Assembly (NCBI RefSeq): GCF_014200675.1
Contig: NZ_JACHCI010000012.1
Location: 64,400-128,399 of the forward strand
Direction of reading: 5' to 3'
Source: Janthinobacterium saanense
Lineage (GTDB): Bacteria; Pseudomonadota; Gammaproteobacteria; Burkholderiales; Burkholderiaceae_D
DNA length: 64,000 bases
Below the pieces are notes generated by a model that ran no database searches, was not told the origin of the DNA, and saw only the letters and a program-made list of their open reading frames with translations. This document shows positions 26,523-37,142 of the stretch, piece by piece. A program made the translations under genes and the position numbers. Position 1 is the first letter of the stretch, and each line of letters begins with the position of its first letter.

Positions 26523-27395
26523 TTATTTCTTTTTATTCAGACGAGTAATCAGGCTGGACGTGTCGTAACGGTTGCCGCCCGCTTGCTGTACTTCGCTGTA
26601 GAACTGGTCCGTCAGCTCCGTCACGGGCAAGTCGCTGCCGTTGCGCCTGGCTTCGGCAATGCAGATGCCCAGGTCCTTGCGCATCAGGTCGACCGCAAAA
26701 CCGAAATCGAATTGGCGCTCGATCATGGTCTTGCCGCGGTTTTCCAGCTGCCACGACTGGGCCGCACCCTTGGCGATCACATCGACCACGCGGCCAGCAT
26801 CAAGGCCCGCATTCTCGGCAAAGGCGATGCCTTCGCTGAGCGCCTGCACCAGGCCGGCGATACAGATCTGGTTGACCATCTTGGTCAGCTGCCCAGAACC
26901 CGAGACGCCCATATACGTGACGGCCCGCGCAAACAGGGCGATCACGGCCTCGGCGCGGACATACGCTTCTTCATCGCCGCCCACCATCACCGTCAGCTTG
27001 CCGTTCTCGGCGCCAGCCTGGCCGCCGGACACGGGCGCGTCGAGGAAGAACACGCCCTTTTCCCTGGCCGCCGCGTGAATCGTGCGGGCCGCTTCAGCCG
27101 AGGCGGTGGTATGGTCGATCAGCACGCTGCCGGGCGCCATGCTGGACAGCAAGCCACCCTCTTCCAGGATGACCTGGTACAGATCATTGTCATTGCCGAT
27201 GCAGGTGAACACGAATTGCGCCCCGGCAGCGGCTGCAGCCGGCGTGGCGGCGCTCTTGCCCTGATGCTGCCCCAGCCAGGCTGCGGCGCGCGCCGGATTG
27301 CGGTTATACACCGTCACCTCATGCCCGCCCGCCGCCAGATGGCCAGCCATGGGAAAGCCCATGACGCCCAAGCCGATGAATGCCACTTTTGCCAT
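26523..27395 (-). CDS. NAD(P)-dependent beta-hydroxyacid dehydrogenase (3-hydroxyisobutyrate / tartronate semialdehyde reductase family)
   Basis: A 290-residue cytoplasmic enzyme of the HIBADH/GarR family. The Rossmann motif MAKVAFIGLGVMGFPMAGHL is at the N-terminus, the substrate segment LDAPVSGGQAGAENGKL in the middle (about 117-133), and the catalytic lysine in GSGQLTKMVNQI (about 165-176). Length is typical (about 290-300). It reduces or oxidises a small beta-hydroxyacid; 2-hydroxy-3-oxopropionate or 3-hydroxyisobutyrate are the usual substrates, and sequence alone does not decide. Monocistronic, with its own terminator. Confidence 0.9.
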   Translation of the reverse strand: MAKVAFIGLGVMGFPMAGHLAAGGHEVTVYNRNPARAAAWLGQHQGKSAATPAAAAAGAQFVFTCIGNDNDLYQVILEEGGLLSSMAPGSVLIDHTTASAEAARTIHAAAREKGVFFLDAPVSGGQAGAENGKLTVMVGGDEEAYVRAEAVIALFARAVTYMGVSGSGQLTKMVNQICIAGLVQALSEGIAFAENAGLDAGRVVDVIAKGAAQSWQLENRGKTMIERQFDFGFAVDLMRKDLGICIAEARRNGSDLPVTELTDQFYSEVQQAGGNRYDTSSLITRLNKKK

Positions 27396-27619
27396 ATTGT
27401 CCGTCCTGTCGATGAAAGAATCCGATTATTGTCACACAAACGGACGCTTGCCGGCAGAGGCGGGCCAGACGCTGCCGCCAACACTTCAGTCATAAAAGCA
27501 ACAAATTAATCAAATGCAATTTCATCTTGCATTTATTGCCACACAATATTATATTGATTTGGTAACAAAAACTTACATTTCTCCCTATCTGCCAGCCCAT
27601 CCACGCCAAGGAGGCGATC

Positions 27620-28288
27620 TTGCAAACTGCCATCTCCCAACTAAAGGCCTTGATATTGACTACTCTGCTGTTCGCGGCAGGTAGCACCCAGGCAGGCATT
27701 ACCGTGTACACCAGCCAGGCCGCGTATCTGGCGGCCGTCAGCGCCACCGCCGTCGACACGTACGACAACTTGCCTATCGACACAATCAACACGCCACTCA
27801 ATCGTACGGCCGGTGCGTACAGCTACACCGTCACGACTAGCGGATCATCACCGCTACTGTATGGTGCAGGCAACGGGGACGACCTTTGGCTGGGCAGCAA
27901 CGCACCCGGCGACAGTATCGTGTTTTCCAATTTTTCCAGCACGGTGCGCGGCGTAGGCGGTTTCTTCTTCGGCTCGGATATTTTCGGCGATTACGCCAGC
28001 AGCGCGGGCAGCACCTTAATCGCCAGCAATGTGCTGGGAGAAGTATTGAGCTACCAGCTGCTCTTGCCGACGCAGTCCTCGTTTATCGGCTTCATTTCCA
28101 GCGATGCCATCGCGACGCTGCGCTTCAAGAACAACGACACCGACAACAGCATCTGGCCCACCGTCAACGACTTGCATCTGTCGGCGGCGGCCGTCATCCC
28201 TGCCGTTCCTGAACCGTCAGGCTACGCCATGCTTTTGGGCGGCATGGGCTTGCTGGGCTTGATCGCCCGCCGGCGCCGTCAACGCTGA
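27620..28288 (+). CDS. PEP-CTERM sorting domain protein
   Basis: A 222-residue exported protein with a TTG start at 27620; the site AAGGAGG (27608-27614) is ideally placed and no ATG competes. The signal peptide is MQTAISQLKALILTTLLFAA (cleavage near TQA). The body is a beta-rich domain (about 25-190). The C-terminus AVPEPSGYAMLLGGMGLLGL then ARRRRQR is a PEP-CTERM exosortase signal. It converges on hisC with only 6 bases between the stops. Function unknown; probably an extracellular matrix-associated protein. Confidence 0.85.
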   Translation: MQTAISQLKALILTTLLFAAGSTQAGITVYTSQAAYLAAVSATAVDTYDNLPIDTINTPLNRTAGAYSYTVTTSGSSPLLYGAGNGDDLWLGSNAPGDSIVFSNFSSTVRGVGGFFFGSDIFGDYASSAGSTLIASNVLGEVLSYQLLLPTQSSFIGFISSDAIATLRFKNNDTDNSIWPTVNDLHLSAAAVIPAVPEPSGYAMLLGGMGLLGLIARRRRQR

Positions 28289-28294
28289 TCTCAC

Positions 28295-29350
28295 TTACAT
28301 CAATTCGCGCAAAGCCCGCACCAGGGCCGCGCATTCATCCGGACTGCCGATGCTGATACGCAGAAACTGGCTGATGCGCGGCGCGTTGAAGTGGCGCACG
28401 ATCACGGAACGCGCGCGCAGGCCTGCCGCCAGTTGCGCCGCATCATGCTGCGGATGGCGGGCAAAAATAAAGTTGGCCTGCGATGGCAAGACCTCGAAGC
28501 CCAGGCTGGCCAGTTCCAACGCCAGCTGTTCCCGGCTGTCGATCACGGCCTGGCGCATCTGCTGGAAATACGTTTCGTCGCGGAAGGACGCCACGGCGCC
28601 GGCCAGCGACAAGCGGTCCAGCGGATAGGAGTTGAAACTGTTCTTGACCCGCTCCAGCGCCTCGATCAAGTCGGGATGACCGAGCGCAAAACCCACGCGC
28701 AAACCGGCCAGCGAACGCGATTTCGACAGGGTCTGCACCACCAGCAAGTTCGGATACGCAGCGATCAGGGCGACGGCGCTGGCGCCGCCGAAATCCACAT
28801 AGGCTTCGTCAACGACAACCACCGCCTCGGGATGGGCCTGCAAGATGCTCTCCACGCCAGCCAGGCCCAGGCCGATGCCAGTGGGCGCGTTTGGATTCGG
28901 AAAGATGATGGCGCCGCACGGCCCGGCATAATCCTCGGGACGCAAACGCAGCTGCTCGTCGAGCGGCACGGTGCGGTAATCGATGCCATACAGCTTGCAA
29001 TACACGGGATAAAAACTGTAGCTGATGTCTGGAAACAGCAGCGGCGCGTCGTGCTTGAGCAAGGCCATGAACACCAGCGCCAGCACTTCATCGGAACCAT
29101 TGCCGACAAACACTTCCGCGCTGCTGACACCGTGATACTCGGCCAGCGTTTGCTTGAGCTCGCTGGCGGAAGGATCAGGATACAGCCGCAAGGTGTCGGC
29201 CGCCGCAGCGCGCAACGCGGCCAGCACCTGTGGCGACGGGCCGTAGGGATTCTCATTGGTATTGAGTTTCACCAGGCCGGGCAGTTTCGGCTGCTCGCCT
29301 GGCACATAGGGGGTAAGGCCGCTTACCACGGCACTCCAGTATCGGCTCAT
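28295..29350 (-). CDS. hisC: Histidinol-phosphate aminotransferase
   Basis: A 351-residue class II PLP aminotransferase transferring the amino group of glutamate to imidazole acetol phosphate in histidine synthesis. Motifs: [20 protein letters not shown] at the N-terminus, [36 protein letters not shown], and the PLP lysine in [20 protein letters not shown] (about 210-229). Length is normal. It is not next to other his genes here, so it may be a second copy separate from the main his operon; this cannot be judged from the window. Confidence 0.92.
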   Translation of the reverse strand: MSRYWSAVVSGLTPYVPGEQPKLPGLVKLNTNENPYGPSPQVLAALRAAAADTLRLYPDPSASELKQTLAEYHGVSSAEVFVGNGSDEVLALVFMALLKHDAPLLFPDISYSFYPVYCKLYGIDYRTVPLDEQLRLRPEDYAGPCGAIIFPNPNAPTGIGLGLAGVESILQAHPEAVVVVDEAYVDFGGASAVALIAAYPNLLVVQTLSKSRSLAGLRVGFALGHPDLIEALERVKNSFNSYPLDRLSLAGAVASFRDETYFQQMRQAVIDSREQLALELASLGFEVLPSQANFIFARHPQHDAAQLAAGLRARSVIVRHFNAPRISQFLRISIGSPDECAALVRALRELM

Positions 29351-29415
29351 TGCACGCTTATCGTCGGGAAGTTGGGACAGTAGAACGGGATCAGATTACC
29401 ATAGTGCCGGCAGGA

Positions 29416-29781
29416 TCAAGCCAGCCCGGCATCACGCGTGGTTTGCCGCCGCACGGTGATGCGCTCCACTTCCTGCATGTTTTCGGTGCCCCATACACAC
29501 AGCGGCGCCAGCGCCCTGGCCAGCGAGCGCCCAAACGGCGTGAGCGAATATTCCACCTTGGGTGGTATCTCCTGGAAATCGATACGCTCGACCACTTCAT
29601 CGAGCTGCAATTCCTTCAATTGCTGGATCAGTACCTTGTCGCTGACACGCCCCACGGCGCGCCGCAGTTCGCCATAACGATGCACACCGTGCGCCAGATG
29701 AAACAGTATCAAGGGTTTCCATTTTCCGCCCAGGATCACCAGCGCCGCATCGAGACCGCAGTTAAACGTTATTTTTGTCAT
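29416..29781 (-). CDS. HxlR-family transcriptional regulator
   Basis: A 121-residue winged-helix regulator. I prefer the ATG at 29781 (GGAG five bases upstream); a GTG at 29787 would overlap that site. Family hallmarks: CGLDAALVILGGKWKPLILFHL at the N-terminus with the conserved cysteine, RYGELRRAVGRVSDKVLIQQLKEL as recognition helix, and VEYSLTPFGRSL in the wing. HxlR/YodB proteins usually sense thiol-reactive electrophiles. It diverges from an SDR gene, which it probably represses. Confidence 0.9.
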   Translation of the reverse strand: MTKITFNCGLDAALVILGGKWKPLILFHLAHGVHRYGELRRAVGRVSDKVLIQQLKELQLDEVVERIDFQEIPPKVEYSLTPFGRSLARALAPLCVWGTENMQEVERITVRRQTTRDAGLA

Positions 29782-29821
29782 TCCCACTCCATCAGCATAT
29801 TGAGCGCCCTATTCAGCATAG

Positions 29822-29849
29822 GCACTTACCAAAAGGTGCATACTATACT
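29822..29849. promoter_or_regulatory. Candidate operator and -10 between HxlR and SDR genes
   Basis: GCACTTACC (29822-29830) and AAAAGGTGC (29831-29839) form a partial inverted repeat, followed by a plus-strand TATACT -10 at 29844-29849. HxlR regulators typically bind such short dyads in the divergent intergenic region. The pairing is imperfect. Confidence 0.4.
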
Positions 29850-29902
29850 TTTTATTTGTTCAGGTCTATGCTGGCCTCCTTCATTCATTCAGGAGTCAGA
29901 CC

Positions 29903-30652
29903 ATGTTGAGGTTAAACGGAAAAATTGCATTGATTACAGGTGGCAGCAGCGGTATCGGCCTGGCCGCCGCCAAACGCTTTGCCGCCGAGGGCGCAGAAGT
30001 CGTCATCGTCGGCCGGCGCCAGGAAGAACTGGACAAGGCGCTGACAGCGATCGGCCATGGCGCCATCGCCATCCAGGGCGACGTCGCCCAAATCGCTGAG
30101 CTGGACCGCGTGTACGCCACGGTAAACAGCATCAAGGGACGCATCGACATCCTGTTCGCCAATGCAGGGCTGGGCGACGTGCAAGCCCTGGGCGCCATCA
30201 GCGAGGCTTCGTTCGACCATATCTTCAGCGTGAACGTCAAGGGCACCCTGTTCACCGTACAAAAAGCATTGCCGCTGATGACGGCTGGCGGCGCCATTAT
30301 CCTGACCGGCTCGACGACCGGCTCCATGGGCTCGCCCGCCTTCAGCGTCTACAGCGCCTCCAAGGCTGCGGTGCGCAATCTGGCCAGAAGCTGGGCTTTG
30401 GATTTGAAGGGCACGGGCATCCGCGTCAACGTGTTGTCGCCGGGGCCGACCGCCACGCCGGGCTTGCTCAATGGCCTGGCCCGCTCCGGCCAGCAAGACG
30501 CCTTGATAGCGGGACTGGTCGCAGGCGTGCCACTGGGACGCATGGGAGGGGCCGACGAAATCGCCGCCGCCGCCCTCTTCCTCGCCTCCGACGACAGCAG
30601 CTTCATGACCGGCGGTGAAGTGTTCGCCGACGGCGGCTACGCGCAAGTCTGA
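29903..30652 (+). CDS. SDR-family NAD(P)-dependent oxidoreductase
   Basis: A 249-residue classical short-chain dehydrogenase. Motifs: cofactor loop LITGGSSGIGLAAAKRFAAE (about 10-29), NAG in FANAGLGDV, catalytic Ser in LTGSTTGSMG, and YSASKAA with catalytic Tyr/Lys (about 152-158). The arginines of VIVGRRQEEL suggest NADP(H). An AGGAG site precedes the ATG. It is divergent from an HxlR regulator, a pairing common in proteobacteria and often linked to aldehyde/quinone detoxification; the substrate is unknown. Confidence 0.92.
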   Translation: MLRLNGKIALITGGSSGIGLAAAKRFAAEGAEVVIVGRRQEELDKALTAIGHGAIAIQGDVAQIAELDRVYATVNSIKGRIDILFANAGLGDVQALGAISEASFDHIFSVNVKGTLFTVQKALPLMTAGGAIILTGSTTGSMGSPAFSVYSASKAAVRNLARSWALDLKGTGIRVNVLSPGPTATPGLLNGLARSGQQDALIAGLVAGVPLGRMGGADEIAAAALFLASDDSSFMTGGEVFADGGYAQV

Positions 30653-30717
30653 CATCCAGGCAGCACAGGACCGGACAGCCGCCTTCCGGCTGTCACTTAC
30701 GTACAGAGAAAGCGGTA

Positions 30718-30858
30718 ATGAACAACCATTCCCGTCAAGAACAGCAGCAAGTGATACGCCTCTGGCCTGACAGCGCCCCCGGCGGCCTGCCCGGCGGACA
30801 TGGCTTCGGCATGGCTGATGGCAAGCGAGGGCCTTGCTTAGGCAGCGGGCGAAGATAA
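30718..30858 (+). pseudogene. Possible 5' remnant of an alpha/beta-hydrolase (esterase) gene
   Basis: A 46-codon frame (ATG at 30718, TAA at 30856) contains QVIRLWPDSAPGGLPG, resembling the opening VIPLWPGxAPG of BD-FAE/acetylxylan-esterase-like hydrolases that often follow SDR genes. The rest of such a protein (about 250 residues) is missing. Best read as a truncated gene; it could also be chance. Confidence 0.35.
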
Positions 30859-30968
30859 AGCTGGCTCAGATTGCCATCGTGCTGAGCGGGGTCAAGGCCG
30901 GCGCCGGCGCAAGGACTAGCTTGATAGAGCGAGAGCTAATGCGCTGTCCTGGCCCGGGAGGAAGCATC

Positions 30969-31784
30969 ATGAGAAGCATGCATAAGGTGAACCAGTTAGC
31001 CGCAGCTTCCGGCACCTCGGCGCAACAGGCACGACGCCGCAAGGTCCATGCCTGGCTGCGTGTGACGGCAAGTTTGAGCGAACAGATCGTGACTGAATTA
31101 AGGACGGCAGCAGAGCAACCATCGATTGATGTCCTGCGCGCCATGACGCTGGCAGAGCGCCTGGCGGCGACTAGCCGCTTCATGCACGATACCTTCGGGA
31201 CAGTGTTTGACAGCCTGGAGAAAAGCGAGGACGATCAAGATAGCGAGGAGGATACTGTCATGGGTGATCAAGACAGCATATTGGCAAAAGATATGGCGAG
31301 TGTGAGGCTTGATGTCGCTGGCTTGAAGGTGGATGTAGTTGAGGTGAAGAATGATCTGTCCGTCATGAAAGAGGATATCTCTGAGCTGAAATCGGATGTT
31401 GTGGGGTTGAAGGTGGATGTTTCGGGGTTGAAGGTGGATGTTTCGGGGTTGAAGGTGGATGTTGCGGAGTTGAAATCGGATGTTTCGGAGCTGAAGGCGG
31501 ATGTTGCGGAGCTGAAGACGGATGTTGCGGAGCTGAAATCGGACGTTGCTGAGTTGAAGGCGGATGTAGTTGGATTAAAAGTGGACGTGACTGAATTAAA
31601 GTTCGATGTTAGACACTTGAAAATTGATGTGAACAGCCTTCAACTGGATGTGGCGGTGATACGGTCTAACTATGCGAGCAAGTCTGATGTGGCGGAAGCG
31701 AAGTCGGCTGTGATCTTGTCGTGTGTGGGAACGATGATTGCTTTGTCAGGGGTGGCGTTTGCGGTGGCGAAACTGGTGCATTGA
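30969..31784 (+). CDS. Heptad-repeat coiled-coil protein with C-terminal membrane anchor
   Basis: A 271-residue protein from the ATG at 30969 (GGGAGG seven bases upstream). Residues ~1-90 are a helical, basic then acidic region. From about 115 to 230 the sequence is a tandem of seven-residue units of type ELKSDVA / GLKVDVS, giving a long regular coiled coil. The C-terminus has one membrane segment (AVILSCVGTMIALSGVAFAVAK). The layout resembles DUF1640/CCDC90-like coiled-coil membrane proteins, but I recognise no specific family. The repeats are also near-perfect 21-bp DNA repeats. The protein is probably oligomeric and anchored in the inner membrane by its tail. Confidence 0.75.
   Translation: MRSMHKVNQLAAASGTSAQQARRRKVHAWLRVTASLSEQIVTELRTAAEQPSIDVLRAMTLAERLAATSRFMHDTFGTVFDSLEKSEDDQDSEEDTVMGDQDSILAKDMASVRLDVAGLKVDVVEVKNDLSVMKEDISELKSDVVGLKVDVSGLKVDVSGLKVDVAELKSDVSELKADVAELKTDVAELKSDVAELKADVVGLKVDVTELKFDVRHLKIDVNSLQLDVAVIRSNYASKSDVAEAKSAVILSCVGTMIALSGVAFAVAKLVH
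31381..31600 (+). repeat. 21-bp tandem repeats encoding heptads
   Basis: Units such as GGGTTGAAGGTGGATGTTTC recur every 21 bases, three of them consecutively almost identical around 31402-31470, others diverged. Each encodes one seven-residue coiled-coil unit, so copy changes keep the frame. Confidence 0.8.
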
Positions 31785-31896
31785 TTGGGGTGGCTTTTAA
31801 AGCTTGAATGGAGGAAAAAACGCCTTGCGCTGCGCGCTTTGGGCGGTTTTTCTACCTGGAGGAAGCGCCAACTGATTTTTTATGTTTTTGCAGAAA

Positions 31897-31922
31897 TGAA
31901 AAAAGCTCCCATCAGGGAGCTT
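31897..31922 (-). terminator. Terminator downstream of the distal tRNA-Ser
   Basis: Stem AAGCTCCC (31903-31910) / GGGAGCTT (31915-31922), loop of four, followed on the minus strand by six T. It lies 12 bases after the tRNA 3' end. Confidence 0.8.
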
Positions 31923-31934
31923 CTTTACTTGTTT

Positions 31935-32024
<90 letters not shown>

Positions 32025-32142
32025 TTTACTGCGTGCTGCGGTCTTCGCTTAAATGGACGGTGCCGTTTGAACGAGGCGCTATTCTAGCATGGGGGATGTT
32101 GCTTTGGGTAGGGGTTTGGTGGTGATTTTGACTCTGATTAAT

Positions 32143-32255
32143 TGCGCTTTTAAAAGCGCAAACCTGAATGGGCGATTCGGAGAGCCCTGCGCAAATATGC
32201 GCAGGGCTTCGAACTCGGCCGCCTTGGCGCCCCGCACGCCCCGCAGGGGGCGTGC
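32143..32255. repeat. Three stacked inverted repeats between the two tRNA-Ser genes
   Basis: In the 289-base spacer are an 18-base perfect palindrome TGCGCTTTTAAAAGCGCA (32143-32160), an 11-bp stem AGCCCTGCGCA / TGCGCAGGGCT with AATA loop (32183-32208) and a 9-bp stem GCACGCCCC / GGGGCGTGC (32234-32255). The two GC-rich hairpins could be RNA processing or termination structures. No ORF is convincing here. Confidence 0.6.
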
Positions 32256-32275
32256 TCCTCTGCGCCGGCACAAAT

Positions 32276-32305
32276 AAAAGAAGCTCCCTCGCGGGAGCTT
32301 CTTTT
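32276..32305 (-). terminator. Terminator downstream of the proximal tRNA-Ser
   Basis: A 13-bp stem AAAAGAAGCTCCC (32276-32288) / GGGAGCTTCTTTT (32293-32305) with TCGC loop. On the minus strand the 3' arm ends in CTTTT and continues ATTTG. Its core matches the other tRNA terminator, as expected from duplication. Confidence 0.75.
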
Positions 32306-32311
32306 ATTTGT

Positions 32312-32403
<92 letters not shown>

Positions 32404-32489
32404 ATTTGCTGCGGTCTTTTCTCACATCGCTGCGAGAAGGCAAGATTATAGCAGCCCGCAGAAAAAAAGAAAGTAACTTTTTATACCTT

Positions 32490-33839
<1,350 letters not shown>

Positions 33840-33917
33840 TTAGGAGTTTTGCGCCGGCCCGGCCATCGTCATGGCAGCGGCATACAGGCACTCCTGAGAG
33901 TCTTGCTACCCGAACAA

Positions 33918-34121
33918 TCAGATCAGGGCAGCTTTTTCAGCGGCGCTCAGGCGGCGGGCGCTGACGGTCACGACCGGCATCTGGACGTCTGCCGCCTTGG
34001 CGATCACCGCCGACGTTGCACTCACTTCCAGCGTATTGGCATGGGCTGTGACGAAGCTGGCGCCGATGGCGATCACGGCGGCGGCGACAAAGGCGATTTC
34101 GATGTTTTTCAGTGCGTTCAT
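33918..34121 (-). CDS. Small exported protein of unknown function
   Basis: A 67-residue protein with a good CAGGAG site before the ATG. It has an N-terminal signal or membrane segment (IEIAFVAAAVIAIGASFV, possible cleavage after AHA) and a short mature part ending PVVTVSARRLSAAEKAAL. Similar small proteins with a VVTV...RLS.AEKAA tail seem common in Oxalobacteraceae (recollection, not verified here). Function unknown. It lies between serS and a divergent epimerase-like gene. Confidence 0.6.
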   Translation of the reverse strand: MNALKNIEIAFVAAAVIAIGASFVTAHANTLEVSATSAVIAKAADVQMPVVTVSARRLSAAEKAALI

Positions 34122-34362
34122 GGTGTGGCTCCTGGTTATTTGCGTCGTTGAGTGCTGCTGCGAATGTTGCTGGTATGGTGCTACTTTAGCCAGCGCACAG
34201 GCACAACACCACCGGATTGCGACCAGCGGCGAAAAACACGGAGCGAACGGTAAAAATGGGGCACTGGAACGAAAACAGCCATTGAGGCACAGCTATTCCA
34301 TTTCATCGAGCGAGAATCTATGCTATGGCTGTCTGGCTATCTCTCACCACAACAAGGAACAC

Positions 34363-35100
34363 ATGACTCAAACACCACTACGCGTTCTCGTCACGGGCGC
34401 CGCCGGCGTCATCGGCAGCGTTTTCTGGCAGAGCCGGCACGGGGAGTTTTCCCTGCGCCTGGCCGACCTGCACACAGGCAAGCTAGCTGAAGCGCCCTGC
34501 CCGGTGGTCTCGTTGGATGTCGGCGATTACGCTGCCTGCCTGGCCGCCTGCGCCGGCATCGACGTGGTGCTGCACCTGGCCGGCATCCCCCACGCCAGCG
34601 CCGATTTCGACACGCAGTTGCTGCAGCCCAATATTATCGGCACGCACAACATCTTCCGCGCGGCGCAGGCGCAAGGCGTCAAGCGGGTGGTGTTTGCCAG
34701 CAGCGCGCAAGCCATCGAAGGCTATCCGCTCGATGTGCAAGTGCAGGAAAACATGCCAGCGCGGCCGGCGAATATGTATGGCGCCAGCAAGGCCTTCGGC
34801 GAAGGCGTGGCCTCGGCCTTCGCCCATCAGTTCGGCATCACGACGATAGCCGTGCGCATCGCCAATGTGGCGCGCTTTGAGCAAGGTCAACAGCACAGCG
34901 CACGCGACATTGCCGCCTTCATCAGCGAACGCGACGTAGTGCAACTGCTGGCCCGCTGCGTGGCGGCGGACGTGCCGCCCGGCTACCACGTGGTGCACGG
35001 CGTATCGGACAACCGCTATAAACGACTGTCGATAGCAGCGACGCGCCAGCTGGTAGGCTACGCGCCGCAGGACGACGGCTTTATCTTGCTGGGTTTGTAG
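34363..35100 (+). CDS. NAD(P)-dependent sugar epimerase/dehydratase family protein (uronate dehydrogenase-like)
   Basis: A 245-residue extended-SDR enzyme starting at the ATG at 34363 (AAGGAA site). Rossmann motif RVLVTGAAGVIGSVF (about 7-21), DVVLHLAGIPHASADFDTQLL, IIGTHNIFRAAQAQGVKRVVFASSAQAIEG, and the catalytic YGASKAFGE (about 136-144). The short length and the NxxGTxNV/AxxxGVxR pattern resemble bacterial uronate dehydrogenase (about 265 residues), but substrate cannot be fixed. Stop codons of this gene and the convergent rarA are 2 bases apart. Confidence 0.85.
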   Translation: MTQTPLRVLVTGAAGVIGSVFWQSRHGEFSLRLADLHTGKLAEAPCPVVSLDVGDYAACLAACAGIDVVLHLAGIPHASADFDTQLLQPNIIGTHNIFRAAQAQGVKRVVFASSAQAIEGYPLDVQVQENMPARPANMYGASKAFGEGVASAFAHQFGITTIAVRIANVARFEQGQQHSARDIAAFISERDVVQLLARCVAADVPPGYHVVHGVSDNRYKRLSIAATRQLVGYAPQDDGFILLGL

Positions 35101-35102
35101 CC

Positions 35103-36413
35103 TCAGCCTTTTCCGGCTTTCCGGTCCAGTTCACGCAGCCACGCCAGCTTGTCGGCGATCTTGCTTTCCAGGCCACGCGGCACGGGCTGGTACCAGCCCG
35201 GTTCCGCCATGCCGTCCGGGAAGTAGGTTTCGCCAGCCGCATACGCATCGGGTTCATCGTGCGCGTAGCGGTAGGCGTGGCCATAGCCCAGCTCCTTCAT
35301 CAGCTTGGTCGGCGCATTGCGCAAGTGCACCGGCACTTCCTTGGACTTGTCTTTCTTGACGAACGCCATGGCCGTATTAAAAGCGTTGTAGCCGGCATTG
35401 CTTTTCGCGGCGATCGCCAGGTAAATCACGGCTTGGCCCAGCGCCAGCTCGCCTTCCGGCGAACCCAGGCGTTCATAGGTTTCGGCTGCATCATTGGCCA
35501 TGGTCAAGGCGCGCGGGTCGGCCAGGCCGATATCCTCCCAGGCCATGCGCACGATGCGGCGCGACAGATAGCGCGGGTCGGCGCCGCCATCGATCATGCG
35601 GCAAAACCAGTACAGGGCCGCGTCCGGGTTCGAGCCGCGCACGGATTTATGCAGGGCCGAGATCTGGTCATAAAAATTGTCGCCGCCCTTGTCGAAGCGG
35701 CGCGAGTTCAACGTCAGTGCATTGTCGACGAATGCCGCATCGATCTGGGTCGTGCCGGTCGAGCTGGCGGCCGTATCGGCTTGTTCCAGCAAATTGAGGA
35801 AACGCCGCGCATCGCCATCCGCGTAGCCGATCAGGGTATCGGTGGCGGCCTCGTCAAAATGCAGATGCTGCAAGGCGGTGCTTTGCGCCTTGGCCAGCAA
35901 CTGCTGCATTTCCTCTTCATTGAGCGACTTGAGCACATACACTTGCGCGCGCGACAGCAAGGCCGAATTCACTTCAAAGCTGGGGTTTTCGGTGGTCGCA
36001 CCGATAAACGTCACCAGGCCCGATTCCACAAACGGCAGCAAGGCGTCCTGCTGCGATTTGTTGAAGCGGTGGATTTCATCGACAAACAGCAAAGTGTGCT
36101 TGCCGAACTGGTCCAGGCTGTGGCGGGCCTGATCCATGGCTGCGCGGATATCTTTCACGCCGGCAAACACGGCTGACAGGGCAATGAATTCGCTGTCAAA
36201 AGCGTTTGCCATCAGGCGCGCCAGGGTGGTCTTGCCCACGCCGGGCGGGCCCCACAGGATCATGGAATGGGCTTTACCCGCCTCGAAGGCCAGGCGCAGC
36301 GGCTTGCCGACGCCCAGCAAATGCGTCTGGCCGATGACTTCGGTCAGGGTTTTCGGCCGCAAGGCCTCGGCCAGCGGCTGGCGTGGTTCGGTGGAAAAGA
36401 GATCCGCCATCAT
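35103..36413 (-). CDS. rarA: Replication-associated recombination protein A (RarA/MgsA) AAA+ ATPase
   Basis: A 436-residue clamp-loader-like AAA+ ATPase acting at stalled replication forks. Start taken at the ATG pair 36413/36410 ([20 protein letters not shown], the usual family N-terminus); no clear ribosome site is seen. Walker [19 protein letters not shown] (about 53-70), Walker [21 protein letters not shown], sensor [21 protein letters not shown]-terminal tetramerisation domain ([24 protein letters not shown]). It lies between lolA and, across an inserted pair of genes, serS. Confidence 0.96.
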   Translation of the reverse strand: MMADLFSTEPRQPLAEALRPKTLTEVIGQTHLLGVGKPLRLAFEAGKAHSMILWGPPGVGKTTLARLMANAFDSEFIALSAVFAGVKDIRAAMDQARHSLDQFGKHTLLFVDEIHRFNKSQQDALLPFVESGLVTFIGATTENPSFEVNSALLSRAQVYVLKSLNEEEMQQLLAKAQSTALQHLHFDEAATDTLIGYADGDARRFLNLLEQADTAASSTGTTQIDAAFVDNALTLNSRRFDKGGDNFYDQISALHKSVRGSNPDAALYWFCRMIDGGADPRYLSRRIVRMAWEDIGLADPRALTMANDAAETYERLGSPEGELALGQAVIYLAIAAKSNAGYNAFNTAMAFVKKDKSKEVPVHLRNAPTKLMKELGYGHAYRYAHDEPDAYAAGETYFPDGMAEPGWYQPVPRGLESKIADKLAWLRELDRKAGKG

Positions 36414-36479
36414 GGTTACCGGGTAAGAAAACAAAGGCCCCGCACAGTGCGAGGCCGGTCAAAAACAAGTGTGATGAAC

Positions 36480-37118
36480 TTAGTTATTAATCACATCGGC
36501 GCCCTTGGGCACGACGAATTTGAAATGGTCGGCTGGCAGGTTCGGGTTCTTCTGGAAATTCTTGAACGCCAATACCGAGGTCTGACCAAACGAGTCGCGC
36601 AACTCCATCGCTTCGGGCACGCCATTGCGCAGGCCGATGCTGATTTCATCAAAGGTCGTGTCCTTGGCCTTCGGCGTCGCCTTCAGCCATTCCAGGCCAT
36701 CGCGCGTGCCCGCTTCGGCCAGGGTGAAATTCTTTTCCAGGTCATTGCTGCCAAACAAGATGGCGGCCGGCGAAGAGCCCAGCGCGTCGCCCAGTTTCTT
36801 GATCGTCACCTGGCTCAAGTCCTTGTCGTAAATATACAGCTGCGTGCCATCGGCTTGCAGCAATTGTTCGTAGGGCTTGGTGTACATCCAGATGAACTTG
36901 CCTGGACGGGCAAATTCAAACGTGCCGCTGGCGGGCGTCGATACCTTCGTTTTCGAGTCTGCCTTCTTGACCTGGTGCTGGGTGAACTCGCCCCTGGCCG
37001 ACTTGGTGCCGGCGGCAAAGGTCTTGAATTGTTCGAGCGCGCTGGCCGAGGCGCTGGCGGCGAACAGCAGACTGGCCGCGCCTATCATCATTTTTGCTGC
37101 AAAAGTCGTATTCTTCAT
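36480..37118 (-). CDS. lolA: Outer-membrane lipoprotein carrier protein LolA
   Basis: A 212-residue periplasmic chaperone carrying lipoproteins from LolCDE to LolB. Start at the ATG at 37118 (AAGGATAAGAAG upstream), giving a signal peptide [19 protein letters not shown]. Family features: [37 protein letters not shown], and [16 protein letters not shown]. It follows ftsK by 24 bases, an order conserved in proteobacteria (ftsK-lolA-rarA-serS). Confidence 0.95.
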   Translation of the reverse strand: MKNTTFAAKMMIGAASLLFAASASASALEQFKTFAAGTKSARGEFTQHQVKKADSKTKVSTPASGTFEFARPGKFIWMYTKPYEQLLQADGTQLYIYDKDLSQVTIKKLGDALGSSPAAILFGSNDLEKNFTLAEAGTRDGLEWLKATPKAKDTTFDEISIGLRNGVPEAMELRDSFGQTSVLAFKNFQKNPNLPADHFKFVVPKGADVINN

Positions 37119-37142
37119 TCTTCTTATCCTTCTTGTTGACAC

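Noticed and set aside
27490..27801. Minus-strand 103-codon frame
   Set aside because: Overlaps the start of the PEP-CTERM gene, which has a strong ribosome site and signal peptide.
32143..32255. Hairpins between tRNA genes as an integrase attachment site
   Set aside because: The repeated 90-base sequences are complete identical tRNA genes and no integrase or element lies between them, so simple duplication is enough.
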